From Inia geoffrensis (lineage: Eukaryota > Chordata > Mammalia > Artiodactyla > Iniidae): a stretch of DNA of 64,000 bases. The notes beneath the pieces were generated by a model, which did not search any database, was not told where the DNA came from, and was given only the letters and a program-made list of their open reading frames with translations. The position numbers and the translations under genes are program-made. Each line of letters opens with the position of its first letter. Position 1 is the stretch's first letter. Location of the stretch: assembly GCA_036417435.1 (NCBI GenBank), contig CM070904.1, positions 42,132,408 to 42,196,407 of the forward strand, in the 5' to 3' direction. Of the stretch, positions 23,431 through 34,300 are shown piece after piece.

Positions 23431-23544
23431 TTTCGGCCACGCCATGCGGTTTGCAGGGATCCTAGTTCTCCGACCAGGGATTAAAGCCACGCCCTGGGCA
23501 GTGAAAGTGTGGAGTCCTAACCACTGGGATGCCAGGGAAGTCCC
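23431..23544 (-). mobile_element. Old CHR-related SINE
   Basis: Reverse head: tctccgaccagggattaaag, then gtcctaaccactgggatgcc, then agggaagtccc. The body is short and diverged, and no clear target duplication remains. Confidence 0.8.
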
Positions 23545-24064
23545 TCACTCCTCATTTTTTAAGTGAGAGCGTCAGGATTAGAGTGTTTAGGAAGAGTCCG
23601 TCTGAGATCTTGGGAAGGGATTTGAGGAGGAACAGACTCAGAGTTAGAACATTTTTGAGCTCCTGTCTCTATGCTAGTCAGAGATCCTGAGATACCTGGA
23701 ATTAAGACAGCAGTATTAGAAATAGAAGAGATATATTCTGGGTAATATCAAAAGAACTTGGTCATCTACTGAGAGAAGATAAGGGGGAAGGGAGGGACGA
23801 GGGCATGAGAGAAGACAAGAATGACATATGTTTCTGCCTGGGGTGACAGCTAGGCATCCATACATCCATACACCCAAGTTTGTCTGGGGATGTGCTGGTT
23901 AATGCCTATAGTACCATCCTTTATTCTCCATTGTGTCCTAGTTTGGCAGATAGATTTATATGATCACTCTAGTAGAAGAATGAATGGCAACCACACTGAG
24001 AATTCTAGGGAAGAGGCTTGTTCAGTGGAGTTTTGGACGTATTATATTTGAGATGCCTTTTGTA
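23545..24064. other. Unassigned stretch
   Basis: Purine-rich in places. Possibly decayed L2 in reverse near 23650-23720, not certain. Confidence 0.35.
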
Positions 24065-24400
24065 AACTGTATTTATTCACTCACTTTCTTCAAACCTCTG
24101 TTTAAATCGCTCTTTTTCAATGAGGTTGACCTGACCAACCAATTTAATCCTTCAACCCGCCCCTTGACCCATCCCTGATCCCTCCTACCCTGGTCTACTT
24201 TTTCTTTAATCTAACATCCATCATACTGTGTAATTCATTTAGCATTTATTCCTCATTGCCAGTAATCTGCTATGATGGAATCTCCTTGCGGACAAGGACC
24301 TTGGTCTCTTCTGTTCACTGATGTATTCCAAGCACCTACAACAGTGTCTGCTATTTAGTAGGTGATCAACAAATATTTCTGAATGAATGAGTGAGTGTTC
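24065..24400 (+). mobile_element. L2 LINE 3' end
   Basis: tctgctatgatggaatctcc, then gacaaggaccttggtctctt, then acaacagtgtctgctattta, then ggtgatcaacaaatatttct and gaatgaatgag: a clear L2 terminus. Confidence 0.75.
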
Positions 24401-24411
24401 TGAATGAGCTC

Positions 24412-24885
24412 GACAAATATGTATTGAGCGTCTATTGCCTTTTGAGCTCATGCATCTATCTTAGTCAGAGATATTCAATAAATTCCAAGATGTTCAATAG
24501 AAAGTGAACACGCATGATTCCAAACCTCAAGAGAGGGTCTGGACTAGAGCTGTAAAAGGATGTGTCAGTAGTAAGCATATCATGTTTGAGCTATGGCCTG
24601 ATAAATACCCCTTAGTGAAATCATTTTAAATGAGGTAAGAAGAGGGTTCAGGACAAAGCCTAGAGATTAGGAACAATTAGGGGGAGATGTGGGAAGAAGA
24701 ATTTGGATGGAAACCAAGGTAGGAGTGGCCAATAAAATAAATGCAATAGGCAGAAACAAGAAAGCGTAGTGTCATGGAAAATAAGGGAGATTAAGCAAAA
24801 ATCTTTTTAAGGAGGGAACTGTCAAAAGCATGAAGTAAACCACATTATTCAAGTAAAGCCAGAATTGCCATCAAATTTACTAGAA
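24412..24885 (-). mobile_element. L2 LINE 3' part, facing the previous copy
   Basis: Reverse L2 order: cgacaaatatgtattgagcg, later aggacaaagcctagagatta, aaaccaaggtaggagtggcc, tagtgtcatggaaaataagg and attcaagtaaagccagaatt. Its 3' end lies about 12 bp from the 3' end of the plus-strand L2. Confidence 0.6.
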
Positions 24886-24902
24886 AGATAGTTGTTACGA
24901 AA

Positions 24903-25287
24903 TGCTGTGGCCCTAAGATTCATGCATCAAAGGCCTAACCCCTAACATGACTGTATTTGGAGAAAGGACCTTTACAGAGGTAACCTGGGTTAAATAAGCT
25001 CGTGGGGGCGGGGGGGAGCTAATTCAATAGGACTGGTGTCCCCGTAAAAAGAGAGAGAGACACCAAGGTTGCACCCTTACAGAGGAAAAGCCACGTAAGG
25101 ACACAGAGAGAAGGCAGCCATCCTCAAGCCAAGGACAGAGGCCTCAGGAGAAACCAACCCTGCTGACACTTTGATCTTGGACTTCCAGCCTCCAGACCTG
25201 TGAGAAATAAATTTCTGTTGTTTGAGCCACCCAGCCTGTGGCATTTTGCTATGACAGCCTTACCAGATGAATGCAGTGGTCGTTACT
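24903..25287 (+). mobile_element. Solo LTR, MLT1-type (ERVL-MaLR)
   Basis: Colinear with MLT1-type LTRs: gctgtggccctaagattcat, ggactggtgtccccgtaaaa, ggacacagagagaaggcagc, tgatcttggacttccagcct, then gtgagaaataaatttctgtt (poly(A) signal region), ending agatgaatgca. A CG-rich patch near 25003-25018 is an internal change. No internal retroviral genes are present. Confidence 0.8.
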
Positions 25288-26549
25288 GACACTGGAATAA
25301 CAACATTTTCAGAAGTAGTAAAGGCTGATACCATAGAGCAGTAGGGTTGAGAGTGAAATGGGGTATGGAGGGTGAGTACAGTCCCATTTGTATAGAATTG
25401 TAGCTATGTGGAAGGAGAGAAATAGCCCAGGAACCAGAGGGGCTCTGTCGAAACCCCAGGACAGCACTACTAAAATGTGGTTACCACAAATTTCCAAGAG
25501 ACAAGCTGATCATCTTCATGCTATAATACAGTACAGAATATAATATGTAAAATTATGCATATTGATGAGAGCATATTTTTTTTTTGTTTTGTAACTGAAG
25601 GAAGTCTTGGGAGAGTTTTTAATTTGAAGCAGGCAGAACCTTACAAGAACATTACCTATGAAGTCTGCACTCTTTTGGTGTGATTTTAGGTTCACGAAAT
25701 CAGCTGGACCTCCTAATCTAAATTATATTGTGTTGGTGCTATGCCTCTCAAGCTGTAGAAAGCTTAAATCATCGCTCAGATTTTTTAATGCACTTCTATG
25801 GGTTATTTTCCCCCTCAGCGTTTATCACTGACAATTTAAAGCCAGAACTGAGTTTTTCTTCCTAGAGGACACTGTTTACTAATAGAACTTCCCTGAATTA
25901 GTACTTTACGCTTTTCAAAGTGAGTCTGAGTTCACTGTGCCCTAATTCCTCTCTGCCTCTCGGGGAATTTGCTCCTGCGGTCACTCCACATCTTCCCTGC
26001 TTCACCAATTTCCCATCATAATACCAATGCGTTGTTAGTCTCCAAGATTAAAAAAATAATAAAACACACCGTTTACTCACATTACTCAAGGGTTCAGTCC
26101 TTTGACTTCTTAAGTTCTCTACGAAACCCACTTCTTAGAAGGTCTCGTGGTGATTTCGCGGAGATACACATCATCTCTAAGGTGATGACTCCTAAATCTT
26201 TCCCCTGGGCTTCAGTCTGGTAAACCTAGGCATTGACAATTAACATGTCAAAAACAAAAAAAGGAAACCTCACGATTCTCAGCACCGTCTCTAACCCAGC
26301 TGTTACCACTAATATTCTACTTAGCAATAAACAGCTTAATTCACTCAGGTGCGCAGGCCAAAACTTAGCACTCAGCCTTGAAACTTCTCTTTCCCAATCC
26401 ATCCCCGAAATTGTGTTTGCTTAAACTTAAAACGAGATACAGTTAAAACAAAACAAACACGGTGGAAGAGTCAACTCTGAAGGCGAATTCTCTCCCATCT
26501 TTGCCTTAAACTCCCTCCCTCTCCAAAGGGCTCAAGTTCGTCCCCACAG
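25288..26549. other. Unique AT-rich stretch left of the CpG island
   Basis: No repeat recognised over 1.2 kb apart from short A/T runs. No supported coding frame. Confidence 0.45.
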
Positions 26550-27345
26550 TTCATGTCGGCTCACCGCTTGGCCGTCTGGAGGCTTCCCGGGCGGCCCCAG
26601 AGAAGTGCACCAAAGGGGTGAAAAGTCTTCTGTTACAAATTAAAAGAGAGCCAGGCCTCTCAGCTACCCAGGGACGGCTCCCGAGAGGCCGGGGGCTCGG
26701 GCCAGGCAGAGCACCCCCGGACGGCTTTTCACGCACCGCCGGGTCCGCCCTTGTCCTGCCAAGACCGCCGCAGTACCCCACGCGGCCCACTGTCCTTCCG
26801 TGGACACCACTCTGGCTGCGGCCACCGAGGTGCGTCCCCCACGCTTCGCAGGAGGGGCCCTGGGGCCAAAGTCTACCGCGCATCCAGAGCCGGCCTCACC
26901 GCCGGGCCGGGAGCGGTCCCCCAGCGCGAGCCCTCTGGAAAGGAGTGTGGACTGGATGGTGGGCGGGGATAGGGCGTGCTCGGGGCGGGGGCGGGTCGGC
27001 TCGGACGCTTTGGAGGCTGTTGCACTTGCTGCCGCCGTCCCCGTTCCCACTGGTCCGCGAGTAGGCGCGCCCGTGCGTCATGACCGCCGCTGGCCACGGA
27101 GAAGGACTCGGCGAGGCTTTTGATGGCGGCGGGCCGCGGGAGCTGGTCGAGGCGGTGCGCAGAGATGCGGGAGGCGGCGGCCTGGCGGCAGAAGTACTGC
27201 GGGTTGAACACTTGGTGGGGCCTCCAGCGCTTCTCCACGTGGTGCGTGAGCGCGATGCGGGACAGCTGGTGAAGGACTCAGCGCTGAGCTCGCAGCGCCC
27301 TCTGACCTCGAAGGTACGCTTTTTGGTGGGTGCGTGGGCTCCTAC
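26550..27345. promoter_or_regulatory. CpG island (only one in the window)
   Basis: About 0.8 kb of high GC with dense CpG (for example ccgcgcatccagagccggcc; gggcggggatagggcgtgct) inside AT-rich surroundings. Such islands usually mark promoters active in the germ line or early embryo. GC-box-like ggggcggggg occurs near 26980-26990. There is no obvious TATA box. Confidence 0.85.
26565..26629 (-). other. Candidate small exon (minus strand), splice signals only
   Basis: On the minus strand a pyrimidine-rich tract ends in ttttaatttgtaacag before 26629, and 65 bp later aagcg is followed by a strong donor (gtgagc, complement of 26559-26564). It lies downstream of the coding-like frame on the same strand. 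Evidence is splice-site shape alone. Confidence 0.2.
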
Positions 27346-27351
27346 GGCTTG
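26873..27351 (-). CDS. Unrecognised coding-like exon inside the CpG island (possibly broken)
   Basis: From 27271 leftwards the minus frame reads HQLSRIALTHHVEKRW, then HQVFNPQYFCRQAAASRI, then DQLPRPAAIKSLAESFSV, and stays open to a stop at 26873. Over the first 62 codons I count G/C at about 66%, 50% and 95% for codon positions 1, 2 and 3, the classic coding pattern. A possible splice acceptor (ctactggccacag) precedes 27351. In this frame a TGA (complement of 27278-27280) follows a C, so it may be a CpG-decayed CGA arginine codon. Good ATG starts are lacking downstream. I do not recognise the family. It may be a pseudogene, an exon translated from another point, or an antisense coincidence. 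Confidence 0.35.
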
Positions 27352-27782
27352 CTGTGGCCAGTAGGGTGTAAGCAAAAATTACAGCTGCATTGAGTTGGAG
27401 CACGTAATTGCTGTTATGAGACCCTCCTGAGTATACTCTTCCCACTGCCACAGGGACTGGTATGATCCAGACAGTGGTGACTCCATCAGCCTGGGTCCTT
27501 GAGTGAGGATAAGGATGGTCAACAGAAAGAGCAGGTACAATACTACTTCTGAGAACTTTCCAGACTAATTTTGCCCCCCTCAGTAAAGCAAAATGGGGTC
27601 TCTCTCCTTAAGTACTCTCTAAGATGAAATACTTGCTCTGTCTTGCAGGTACTCCATCCAGGCAGGGCTTCATCCTGAGAGGGGGCCTGATCCTCCAATC
27701 TGTGTAAAAATGTTGGTTAAAATTGTTTAAGCCACAAGAGAACGTCACTTCAGCAAGTACTTATATGGTTTGCAAAACTTCA
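27352..27782. other. Unassigned stretch right of the CpG island
   Basis: No recognised repeat or gene. Confidence 0.4.
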
Positions 27783-27794
27783 GAAAATCTCCAG

Positions 27795-28113
27795 GGCTTC
27801 CCTGGTGGCGCAACGGTTGAGCATCCGCCTGCCAATGCAGGGGACGCGGGTTCGAGCCCTGGTCGGGGGAGATCCCACATGCCGCAGAGCAACTAAGCCC
27901 GTGCACCACAACTCCTGAGCCCGTGTGCCGCAGCTACTGAAGCCCACGCGCCTAGAGCCCGTGCTCTGCAACGAGAGAAGCCACTGCAATGAGAAGCACT
28001 GCAACGAAAAGTAGCCCCCACTCACCGCAACTAGAGAAAACCCACGTGCAGCAATGAAGACCCAACACAGCCAAAAATAAATAAATACAATAAATAAATT
28101 TATAAAAAAGAAA
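27795..28113 (+). mobile_element. CHR-type SINE, long form
   Basis: Long-form body with B box ggttcgagccc and tail ataaataaatacaataaata. Target duplications gaaaatctccag (27783-27794) and gaaactctccag (28114-28125). The A box has caacgg in place of cagtgg. Confidence 0.94.
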
Positions 28114-28125
28114 GAAACTCTCCAG

Positions 28126-28864
28126 AATGTGGGCCCCAGAATACTACCCCTCCAGTCACTGAATAGAAAATAAAATCATCTAAGAGACACCTCTTCTTTA
28201 CAAAATCTAATTGTACAACGTGATATTTAGAGATGATCATATTAAAAGTGTGTACTCTATATTCTAAGTATTTGGACCCTCATACTCCACTTTCTCCACA
28301 GGCTTTCAAGCAAGCTTTGCTCACAGAGGCTTACTTATGCTTTTTCTTTCCTCAGCAAGTGCTACCATACGAGACCACCCCGATGTACACCCTACCATCT
28401 GAATCAGAGTTACTAAATTGCACTTTGTTATCAAAGGTCTCTGTAAGCACTGTCATACGATTCTTCTGCATTTGATGTGACATAGGGGCTGAGAATTTTT
28501 ACTTTTAGACCATATATGTCCCCTTTTCAATGCAGGAAATCTCTTCCCAAGTTTGACAGGAAGAAAAACTTTGTCTCCTTGAGGAACAAAATATATTAAG
28601 ATCTCACCATATTTTCCTCTGCTTATTGGCGCCTGAGAAAGTTTGTGGGTTTTACGTTTAATTCCAGAAGCTGCGTTGATCCTTACTGTTGGAGTATTGC
28701 TTTCATCCTCTTAACTCAAACCTCTCTATGCCACCATACATTCAGACCGGGTCAACTGCATCCTCTTCCCCAATGTTTATGTGTGGCCACATGAAAGAGA
28801 ACAGAGGAGAGAGAGTGTGTGCTGGGGCAGGGCAAACAGATGGACGGAGGCACACCAGGAGCCA
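28126..28864. other. Unassigned stretch
   Basis: No repeat or gene recognised. Confidence 0.4.
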
Positions 28865-29122
28865 ATGAAACCCCATGGCATCAGACAGAGTGTGGCTCAA
28901 ATCCCATGTCTGCCATCTGATTGTCACAATTTACATTTACATTACATTTACAATTTACATCCTCTGTAAGCTTAGGTTTCCTCATCTGTAAATTGGTAAT
29001 GAAAATACCCACTTCAAAGAGTTATTGGGAGGATCGGTAAAAACACTGAAACAATTAGTATGATGTCTGGTTCTCAGTAAAAGCTTAATAAATGGTAGCT
29101 CTCGTTGTTATTGTTATTGAAG
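28865..29122 (-). mobile_element. MIR SINE with internal small tandem repeat
   Basis: tggctcaaatcccatgtctg, then aggtttcctcatctgtaaat, then cacttcaaagagttattggg, then agcttaataaatggtagctc: reverse MIR. A local expansion of tttacat-type units at about 28928-28960 sits in the middle. Confidence 0.7.
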
Positions 29123-29359
29123 AAGAGAGATGAGGGGGAAATTCCAGCAAAGAAGTCAACAGCCTCAAAATGGAACTATTAGTGAGTTGTCTTTAATGCA
29201 CTTTCTCTATGATGTGTGCAAAGCCTCAGACCTCCAAGAAAACTATGACATGGTAATGTTTTTCCTCTAAGAATTCTATTTTTTTCCCTCTTTTTGTTTC
29301 TTTTCCTTCTTCCAGGATTCATGACTAATTATGGCCACTGCTTTGCTCAAGTGTGTTTA

Positions 29360-29530
29360 TTCGTTCATTCTTTTATTCATCAACCGTTCATTCATTCAAA
29401 AAAATATTTACCGTGAATCTGCTTTGTGCCAGATACCGAGCTAGGTGCTAGGAAATAATAGAGGCACAGCCCTGCCTTTATGGAGAGCACAGCCTAGAGA
29501 AGGAAGCAGACTAAAGGCTACTACAAAAGG
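29360..29530 (-). mobile_element. L2 LINE 3' end
   Basis: Reverse L2 terminus: cgttcattcattcaaaaaaa, then tttgtgccagataccgagct, then aggtgctaggaaataataga, then tatggagagcacagcctaga. Confidence 0.65.
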
Positions 29531-30084
29531 TAATTATGTGCCTCCTTTTGTCACAAGCAACAGTGACCCCCTGAGCTATTTCACACAAAGGTCTTAATGA
29601 ATCCTCCTAGGATTATTCATAACTAATGAAAAACTCCTAAAAAGGTGAAAGCTCAATCCACGTAAGTGAATCTCCAATGGCAGAAGTTCGGTTAATGTGG
29701 CACCAAGAGTAAAACAGATATTTAAATCAAAAGCCCGTGGGAAGGACCCCTCAAATCCCAGCACATGGTTAACTCCTATTCTGCCAGAAACCAAGACTTT
29801 GATATTCTTTGCACGTGGTGACTGTTAAACAGGGACGTTCTCAACCCCATGCCCCAAAGTGGCACTCTTCCTCCTTTCTTATAAGCTCAAGACAACTAGA
29901 GTCTGTTTTATATTTTAAAGATAAGGACTTCTTGACTAGATGAGCAAAGAAAGAACCACAATTGGAGGAACAATAGACTTTTTTCATTCAAAGCTGAGAC
30001 ATTTAAACATAAATACATGGGAAATGTAATTAAATTATGAAATGGAATGCGATGATTCAAGTTGAGTGGAATTAAGTATAATCC
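29531..30084. other. Unassigned stretch
   Basis: No repeat or coding signal recognised. Confidence 0.4.
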
Positions 30085-30252
30085 TGCTGCACATTAGAAT
30101 CACCTGGGGACCTCTTTAAACATTCCAACGACCATGCTCCAACCTGGACCAAGTAAATGAGCGCGTTTGGGATCTGGACGTTGGAATTTGTTTTTCCATT
30201 TAAATCTCCCAGGAGATTCTGTTACACAGCCAGGGCTGAGAACTACTGGAGC
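30085..30252 (+). mobile_element. MER5A-type hAT-Charlie element
   Basis: Typical order: gcacattagaatcacctggg, then gacctctttaaacattccaa, then ctcccaggagattctgttac, then gggctgagaactactgg. Non-autonomous, with no transposase. Confidence 0.75.
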
Positions 30253-31853
30253 AGAGGAAGAGAGCCCCAGGGACTGAAGATGAACCCTGAAGCCTTGCCC
30301 CGATTTCCATACATGGGAGGAGTAAATATGGCAACCTGGCGTGAGACCGGTGTGAGAACAAACAGCTGAACTTGAGAGTGGCCCCAGATTGGGCTGTGAG
30401 GAGAGGGCCTGACCTAAGCTAGTGCCTCCTTGTTGAGAAGGTAGAGGCTGGGGCTGGTTTGGGAGTATAGGAATTCCTCCACCACAAACACCCTTACTTT
30501 AAGTTCTGCTTTAGTTCATGAAGGTTTCTTCGGATAGCTTTTTGGGAACAATGAATATTTTAATTTCAGTGAGTTTTGAAGCAATTCTTTTGGTGATATC
30601 TAGAAATAAGGGAAACAGGGGATTCAGAAATTAAAAATAAAAGACAAAGTTTCGGCCAAGAGGTGTTTTTTATTTGTTTGTTTGTTTTCCTCACGGGTCT
30701 CTCCTAAAGGAGAGAAAGCACTAACGTAATTAAATGAGGTACGAAACCAAGGGTTACCATTCAGTGCATACAGAGGCCAGGTAGGTAGCACAAGTGGTGG
30801 TAAAACTACTTATTGGGCATGGGAACGCCCAGAAGGCTCCCCATATGTAGGGCCCTTACCTCAGAAGCTCTGTTGGCCAAAGTGCTGACTTCCAAAAAAT
30901 ACCCTATGAGAAAGTGATAGTAAGTGAAAGATTGTATGTTTCTTTTTCTGTACTTTTTTTTTTTTTTAACTAAGTAGCTTGATCATAATATACCATAATG
31001 GGTATTCTTTTTTGTTGTTTCATCTGTATTGTTTTGTTTCAAAGAATATGAAAATATTTATAAGTCCTTCTGTAGTTTCACTTGCATAATGTTAATGTCC
31101 CAGCCTAATTTCCATAAAGGCTGGTAAATTCCCCAACCCTGAATTCTACCAAAATGAGGTCTCCAGAATCCGAAATCAAGGAATTAGAAAGAGACACCTG
31201 TATTGTTAGAAGCCATTCCAGGTAGTATTTGCAAAAGACCTAATAGTAGTCAAGGCTACTACCCATGCTGGTTCTTTGCATTGCCAAGTTTAAAGACTCT
31301 GCTATGTAAGCATAAAAGCATAGCTCAGTTAAGAGTACGGTCTTTTACTTGGGAGCTGATCTGTTAGACTCTGATATAATATCATTGGGAATTACAGGAA
31401 ATTGAAGAGAGTTACAGGAAACTGAATTTACCAAAATTCATCTTAAGATGACTATTACTTGTAGTTAAAGAAATATTCTCATGTCTGTTTGGGGATGAGA
31501 AGGCATGGAGAGCATAACTGAATAACAACAGATGGTCAGGAGACCACCTTGTAAAGAAGGTGCTGGCAGTTAAATGCAAGAATTTATGTTAATGAGTGAG
31601 TTTCCAAACTAGACTGTTGTCTTTGACATTCTTTTATCTCTTTCCTCTCCTCACAGCTCTTTATTTCTTCTCTCTATAAACACGGAGTAAATGTTTTTTA
31701 AACATGAGCTTAGAAATGTGTCAAATGTTAGTCCTCCTGGGCTGGCCACACTTTCATTTCCATCTCTGCCTTGAATCTTACCTTCTTGAAGCATGTGGGT
31801 TGCCCCTGAATGCTCCTTTAGCCCATTCCCAATATTTTGCCCTCTTTACCTGT
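30253..31853. other. Largely unique 1.6-kb stretch
   Basis: Contains a T run (about 30954-30968) and no clear family or gene. Part of an 8-kb SINE-free zone. Confidence 0.4.
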
Positions 31854-32440
31854 TGTGTTGGACAGATTCTAAGGTGGGTTCATCCTGCCATGCTTCCTGT
31901 TTCCTGGTATTTATGCTCTTGTATAATCCCTTCTCTTGTGTGTGGGTGGGACCTGTGACTTACTTCTAACCAATGGAATGTGGCAAAAGTAAAGGAGGTC
32001 ACCCCCTTGATTACATTGTTAATGCAATAACATTCACATGTAATAAGACTATGACTTGGTAGCAGACCTACTCTAGAGACTTGCCTTGCTAAAATGAGCA
32101 GCCATGTTGGGAAGTCCACATGGCGAGGAACTGCAGGAAGTTTGTAGGAGCTGAGGACAGCCTCCAGCCTCTAACCAGTAAGAAGTCGGGGCTCTCAGCC
32201 CTACAACCACAAAGAAGTGATTTCTGCCAACCATCAGAGTGAGTTTGGAAGTGAAAGGTTTCCCAATAAAGCCTTCAGCTGAGAGCTCAGCCTAGCTAAC
32301 ATTTTGATTGAAGCCTGTGAGACCCTAAGCAAAGGACCCAGTAAAGAGGTGCCCAAACTAAAACTATGAGATAGTAAACGTGTGTTGCCTTAAGCTCCTA
32401 GATTTGTGATCATTTGTTACACAGCATCAGAAAACTATTA
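31854..32440 (+). mobile_element. MLT1-type LTR (ERVL-MaLR), degenerate
   Basis: Colinear with a MaLR LTR: tatgctcttgtataatccct, ggtgggacctgtgacttact, tctaaccaatggaatgtggc, gccttcagctgagagctcag, ttttgattgaagcctgtgag and gtgatcatttgttacacagc, ending agaaaactatta. No internal retroviral sequence. Confidence 0.7.
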
Positions 32441-33426
32441 CATCTATCCAGAAACACAAATCAGAATGATGATAAAGATGAGTCAAGTTGGGACTAGGTG
32501 TAAGTTGTAACACTCCATCTTATCTGTAGCATTTGCTCTGTGGTCGGGGCTTATGGCTTTCAGCAATTCATTTATAAAAGGTTTGGTCTGTGGGAGTTAT
32601 CACTAACTTATAAGAGCCCCTCCGAGCTGAAAAACAAGTGGGATTCAGGCAATATGAGGGCACCTTTACGGAGTAAACATACTTTACTTCATTAAAGAAA
32701 AATGGGTCAGTGGAATTCATTACCTGTTCACCAGCATGAGAGAGGGTAGCTTCACCCTGTGGATGTTGGTTTGTTATTGTAGTTACTACAGTCAATATGA
32801 GACAGCATGAAAATTCAAGTGTTGGAGCCAGACTAGTTCATGTCTTTTGAAGGCAATTTTAAAATAGATTGATCGTCTGAAAAAAGCAAGTGAAAAATGC
32901 CAGTTAGTCAACTCAAAATAGTATCTATCATCTATGCACACTGATTAATCCCATCTAAATTTTGTCACCTACCTTTTAAATGAAGGATCAAGAGAGTCCT
33001 TGTATGTGCACACACCTTTGAAATGATGGCACTGAGTCTAGCTGTGTGAGTTCCCTTTGTAGGAAATAAGTGGCAGTCCTGGATGACAGATGACATTGCT
33101 TAATAGAAATCAAATACGGGGTATAGAAAAGAGAACTCTTAGAAAACTCACCACATGCAAGAAGGTGTGATACTTTTACCTAGTATTCTCTATGTAGAGA
33201 ACTTTAGGAACATTAACTTTTCTTCAGATACTACTTTCTAGGACAGTCCAGAGTTGAACATAATTTATATATAGCCAAGGAAGGCTGGAGACATTGTGAT
33301 TTAAATATGTGCAGTGATGATTATATAGCTAGCAATAATAACTGATGCTTATATATAGTTTTATAAGTGTGTTTGTGTTAATGGCCTTTGAAATGTAAGG
33401 CTAAGATATTACATTATTTTCATTTG
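32441..33426. other. Unassigned 1-kb stretch
   Basis: AT-leaning, with no repeat or gene recognised. Confidence 0.4.
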
Positions 33427-33495
33427 GAGAGAGGGAGAGAAAGAGAAATAGAGAGAGAGAAGCAGGGGAGGAGAGGGGGAGGAGAGAGAGAGAAA
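33427..33495. repeat. GA-rich simple repeat
   Basis: Almost pure purine strand of gaga, gagg and gggag units over about 70 bp. Confidence 0.9.
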
Positions 33496-33889
33496 GCCAA
33501 GATGACAAGATGAAAGTGGAGGCTTTACACTTTCTTCCCTAAGGATTTATCATCATCTTGCCCCATTTTATTAACACCTGTACATATGTGGAGACCGAAC
33601 TTTTGCCCATCCACCACCCACCCAGGAACACCAAGGAGAAGGAGATTCATCAGCTTTTGTCGAGAAAATCCTGATTCTTTACATCCATCCTCCTTCCCTA
33701 AGTAAAGTATAAGCACTAAGTTTTGAATCTTGGAGCACTAGAATTGATTCTTCGAGGAAGAAACCAGGGCCCCAAAAGGTAATGCATCTTGTCCAATAGG
33801 AATGAGTTGGCCAGTGGTAGAAGCTACCTACCGTCCCTGAGGTTTCACTCTCTTCTAGCCACATCACACATATCATCTTTGATGCTTCC
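33496..33889. other. Unassigned stretch
   Basis: No repeat or gene recognised. Short minus frames at 33525-33716 and 33679-33891 overlap in different registers. Confidence 0.4.
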
Positions 33890-34035
33890 AAGAGGCTTTA
33901 TGCATTTAAGGAAACCAAGGTTCAGAGAGTTTAAGGTACTTGCTCATAGCTGCACCATTAATAAATGGAATATGAGGGATTTAAAGCCAGGTCTGTTTAA
34001 TTCTAAAGCCCATAGTCCTTCCATTAAACTAGGCC
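33890..34035 (+). mobile_element. MIR SINE fragment
   Basis: gaaaccaaggttcagagagt, then ttaaggtacttgctcatagc, then tttaaagccaggtctgttta: forward MIR core and 3' part. Confidence 0.65.
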
Positions 34036-34239
34036 ACTTCTTGAGAATCCAGGATTATTTTTAAATTCCCAGTTATAGCAACTTTCTCATCAAGGAGTCT
34101 GAGCCTAGATTTCTAAGTCAAAGCGAAAGTCAAAATTGGTCTTTATCTTATGAGGATTTATCTAGAGACTGTTTCTCTTACACACATAGCTAGAGCTTGG
34201 GCTTGTGAGAAGATAGGACAGCTGCTGTCTTGTGGAGGA

Positions 34240-34240
<1 letters not shown>

Positions 34241-34281
<41 letters not shown>

Positions 34282-34300
34282 ACACACACGTGCGCCTATA
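34241..34300. repeat. TG microsatellite followed by CA block
   Basis: (TG)n from about 34242 to 34278, then cgcacacacacgtgcg: the strand flips from GT to CA repeats around a cg centre, so part is self-complementary. Confidence 0.9.

Noticed and set aside
27080..27364. Plus-strand 94-codon frame starting with ATG in the CpG island, with a splice donor-like aaggtacgc at 27311-27319
   Set aside because: It is the antisense shadow of the minus-strand frame with better codon periodicity. The donor alone is weak evidence.
28925..28962. Short ttacattt-like direct repeats as a possible CRISPR-like array
   Set aside because: Units are 6-12 bp without spacers and lie inside a MIR in a mammalian genome. 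It is a local slippage repeat.
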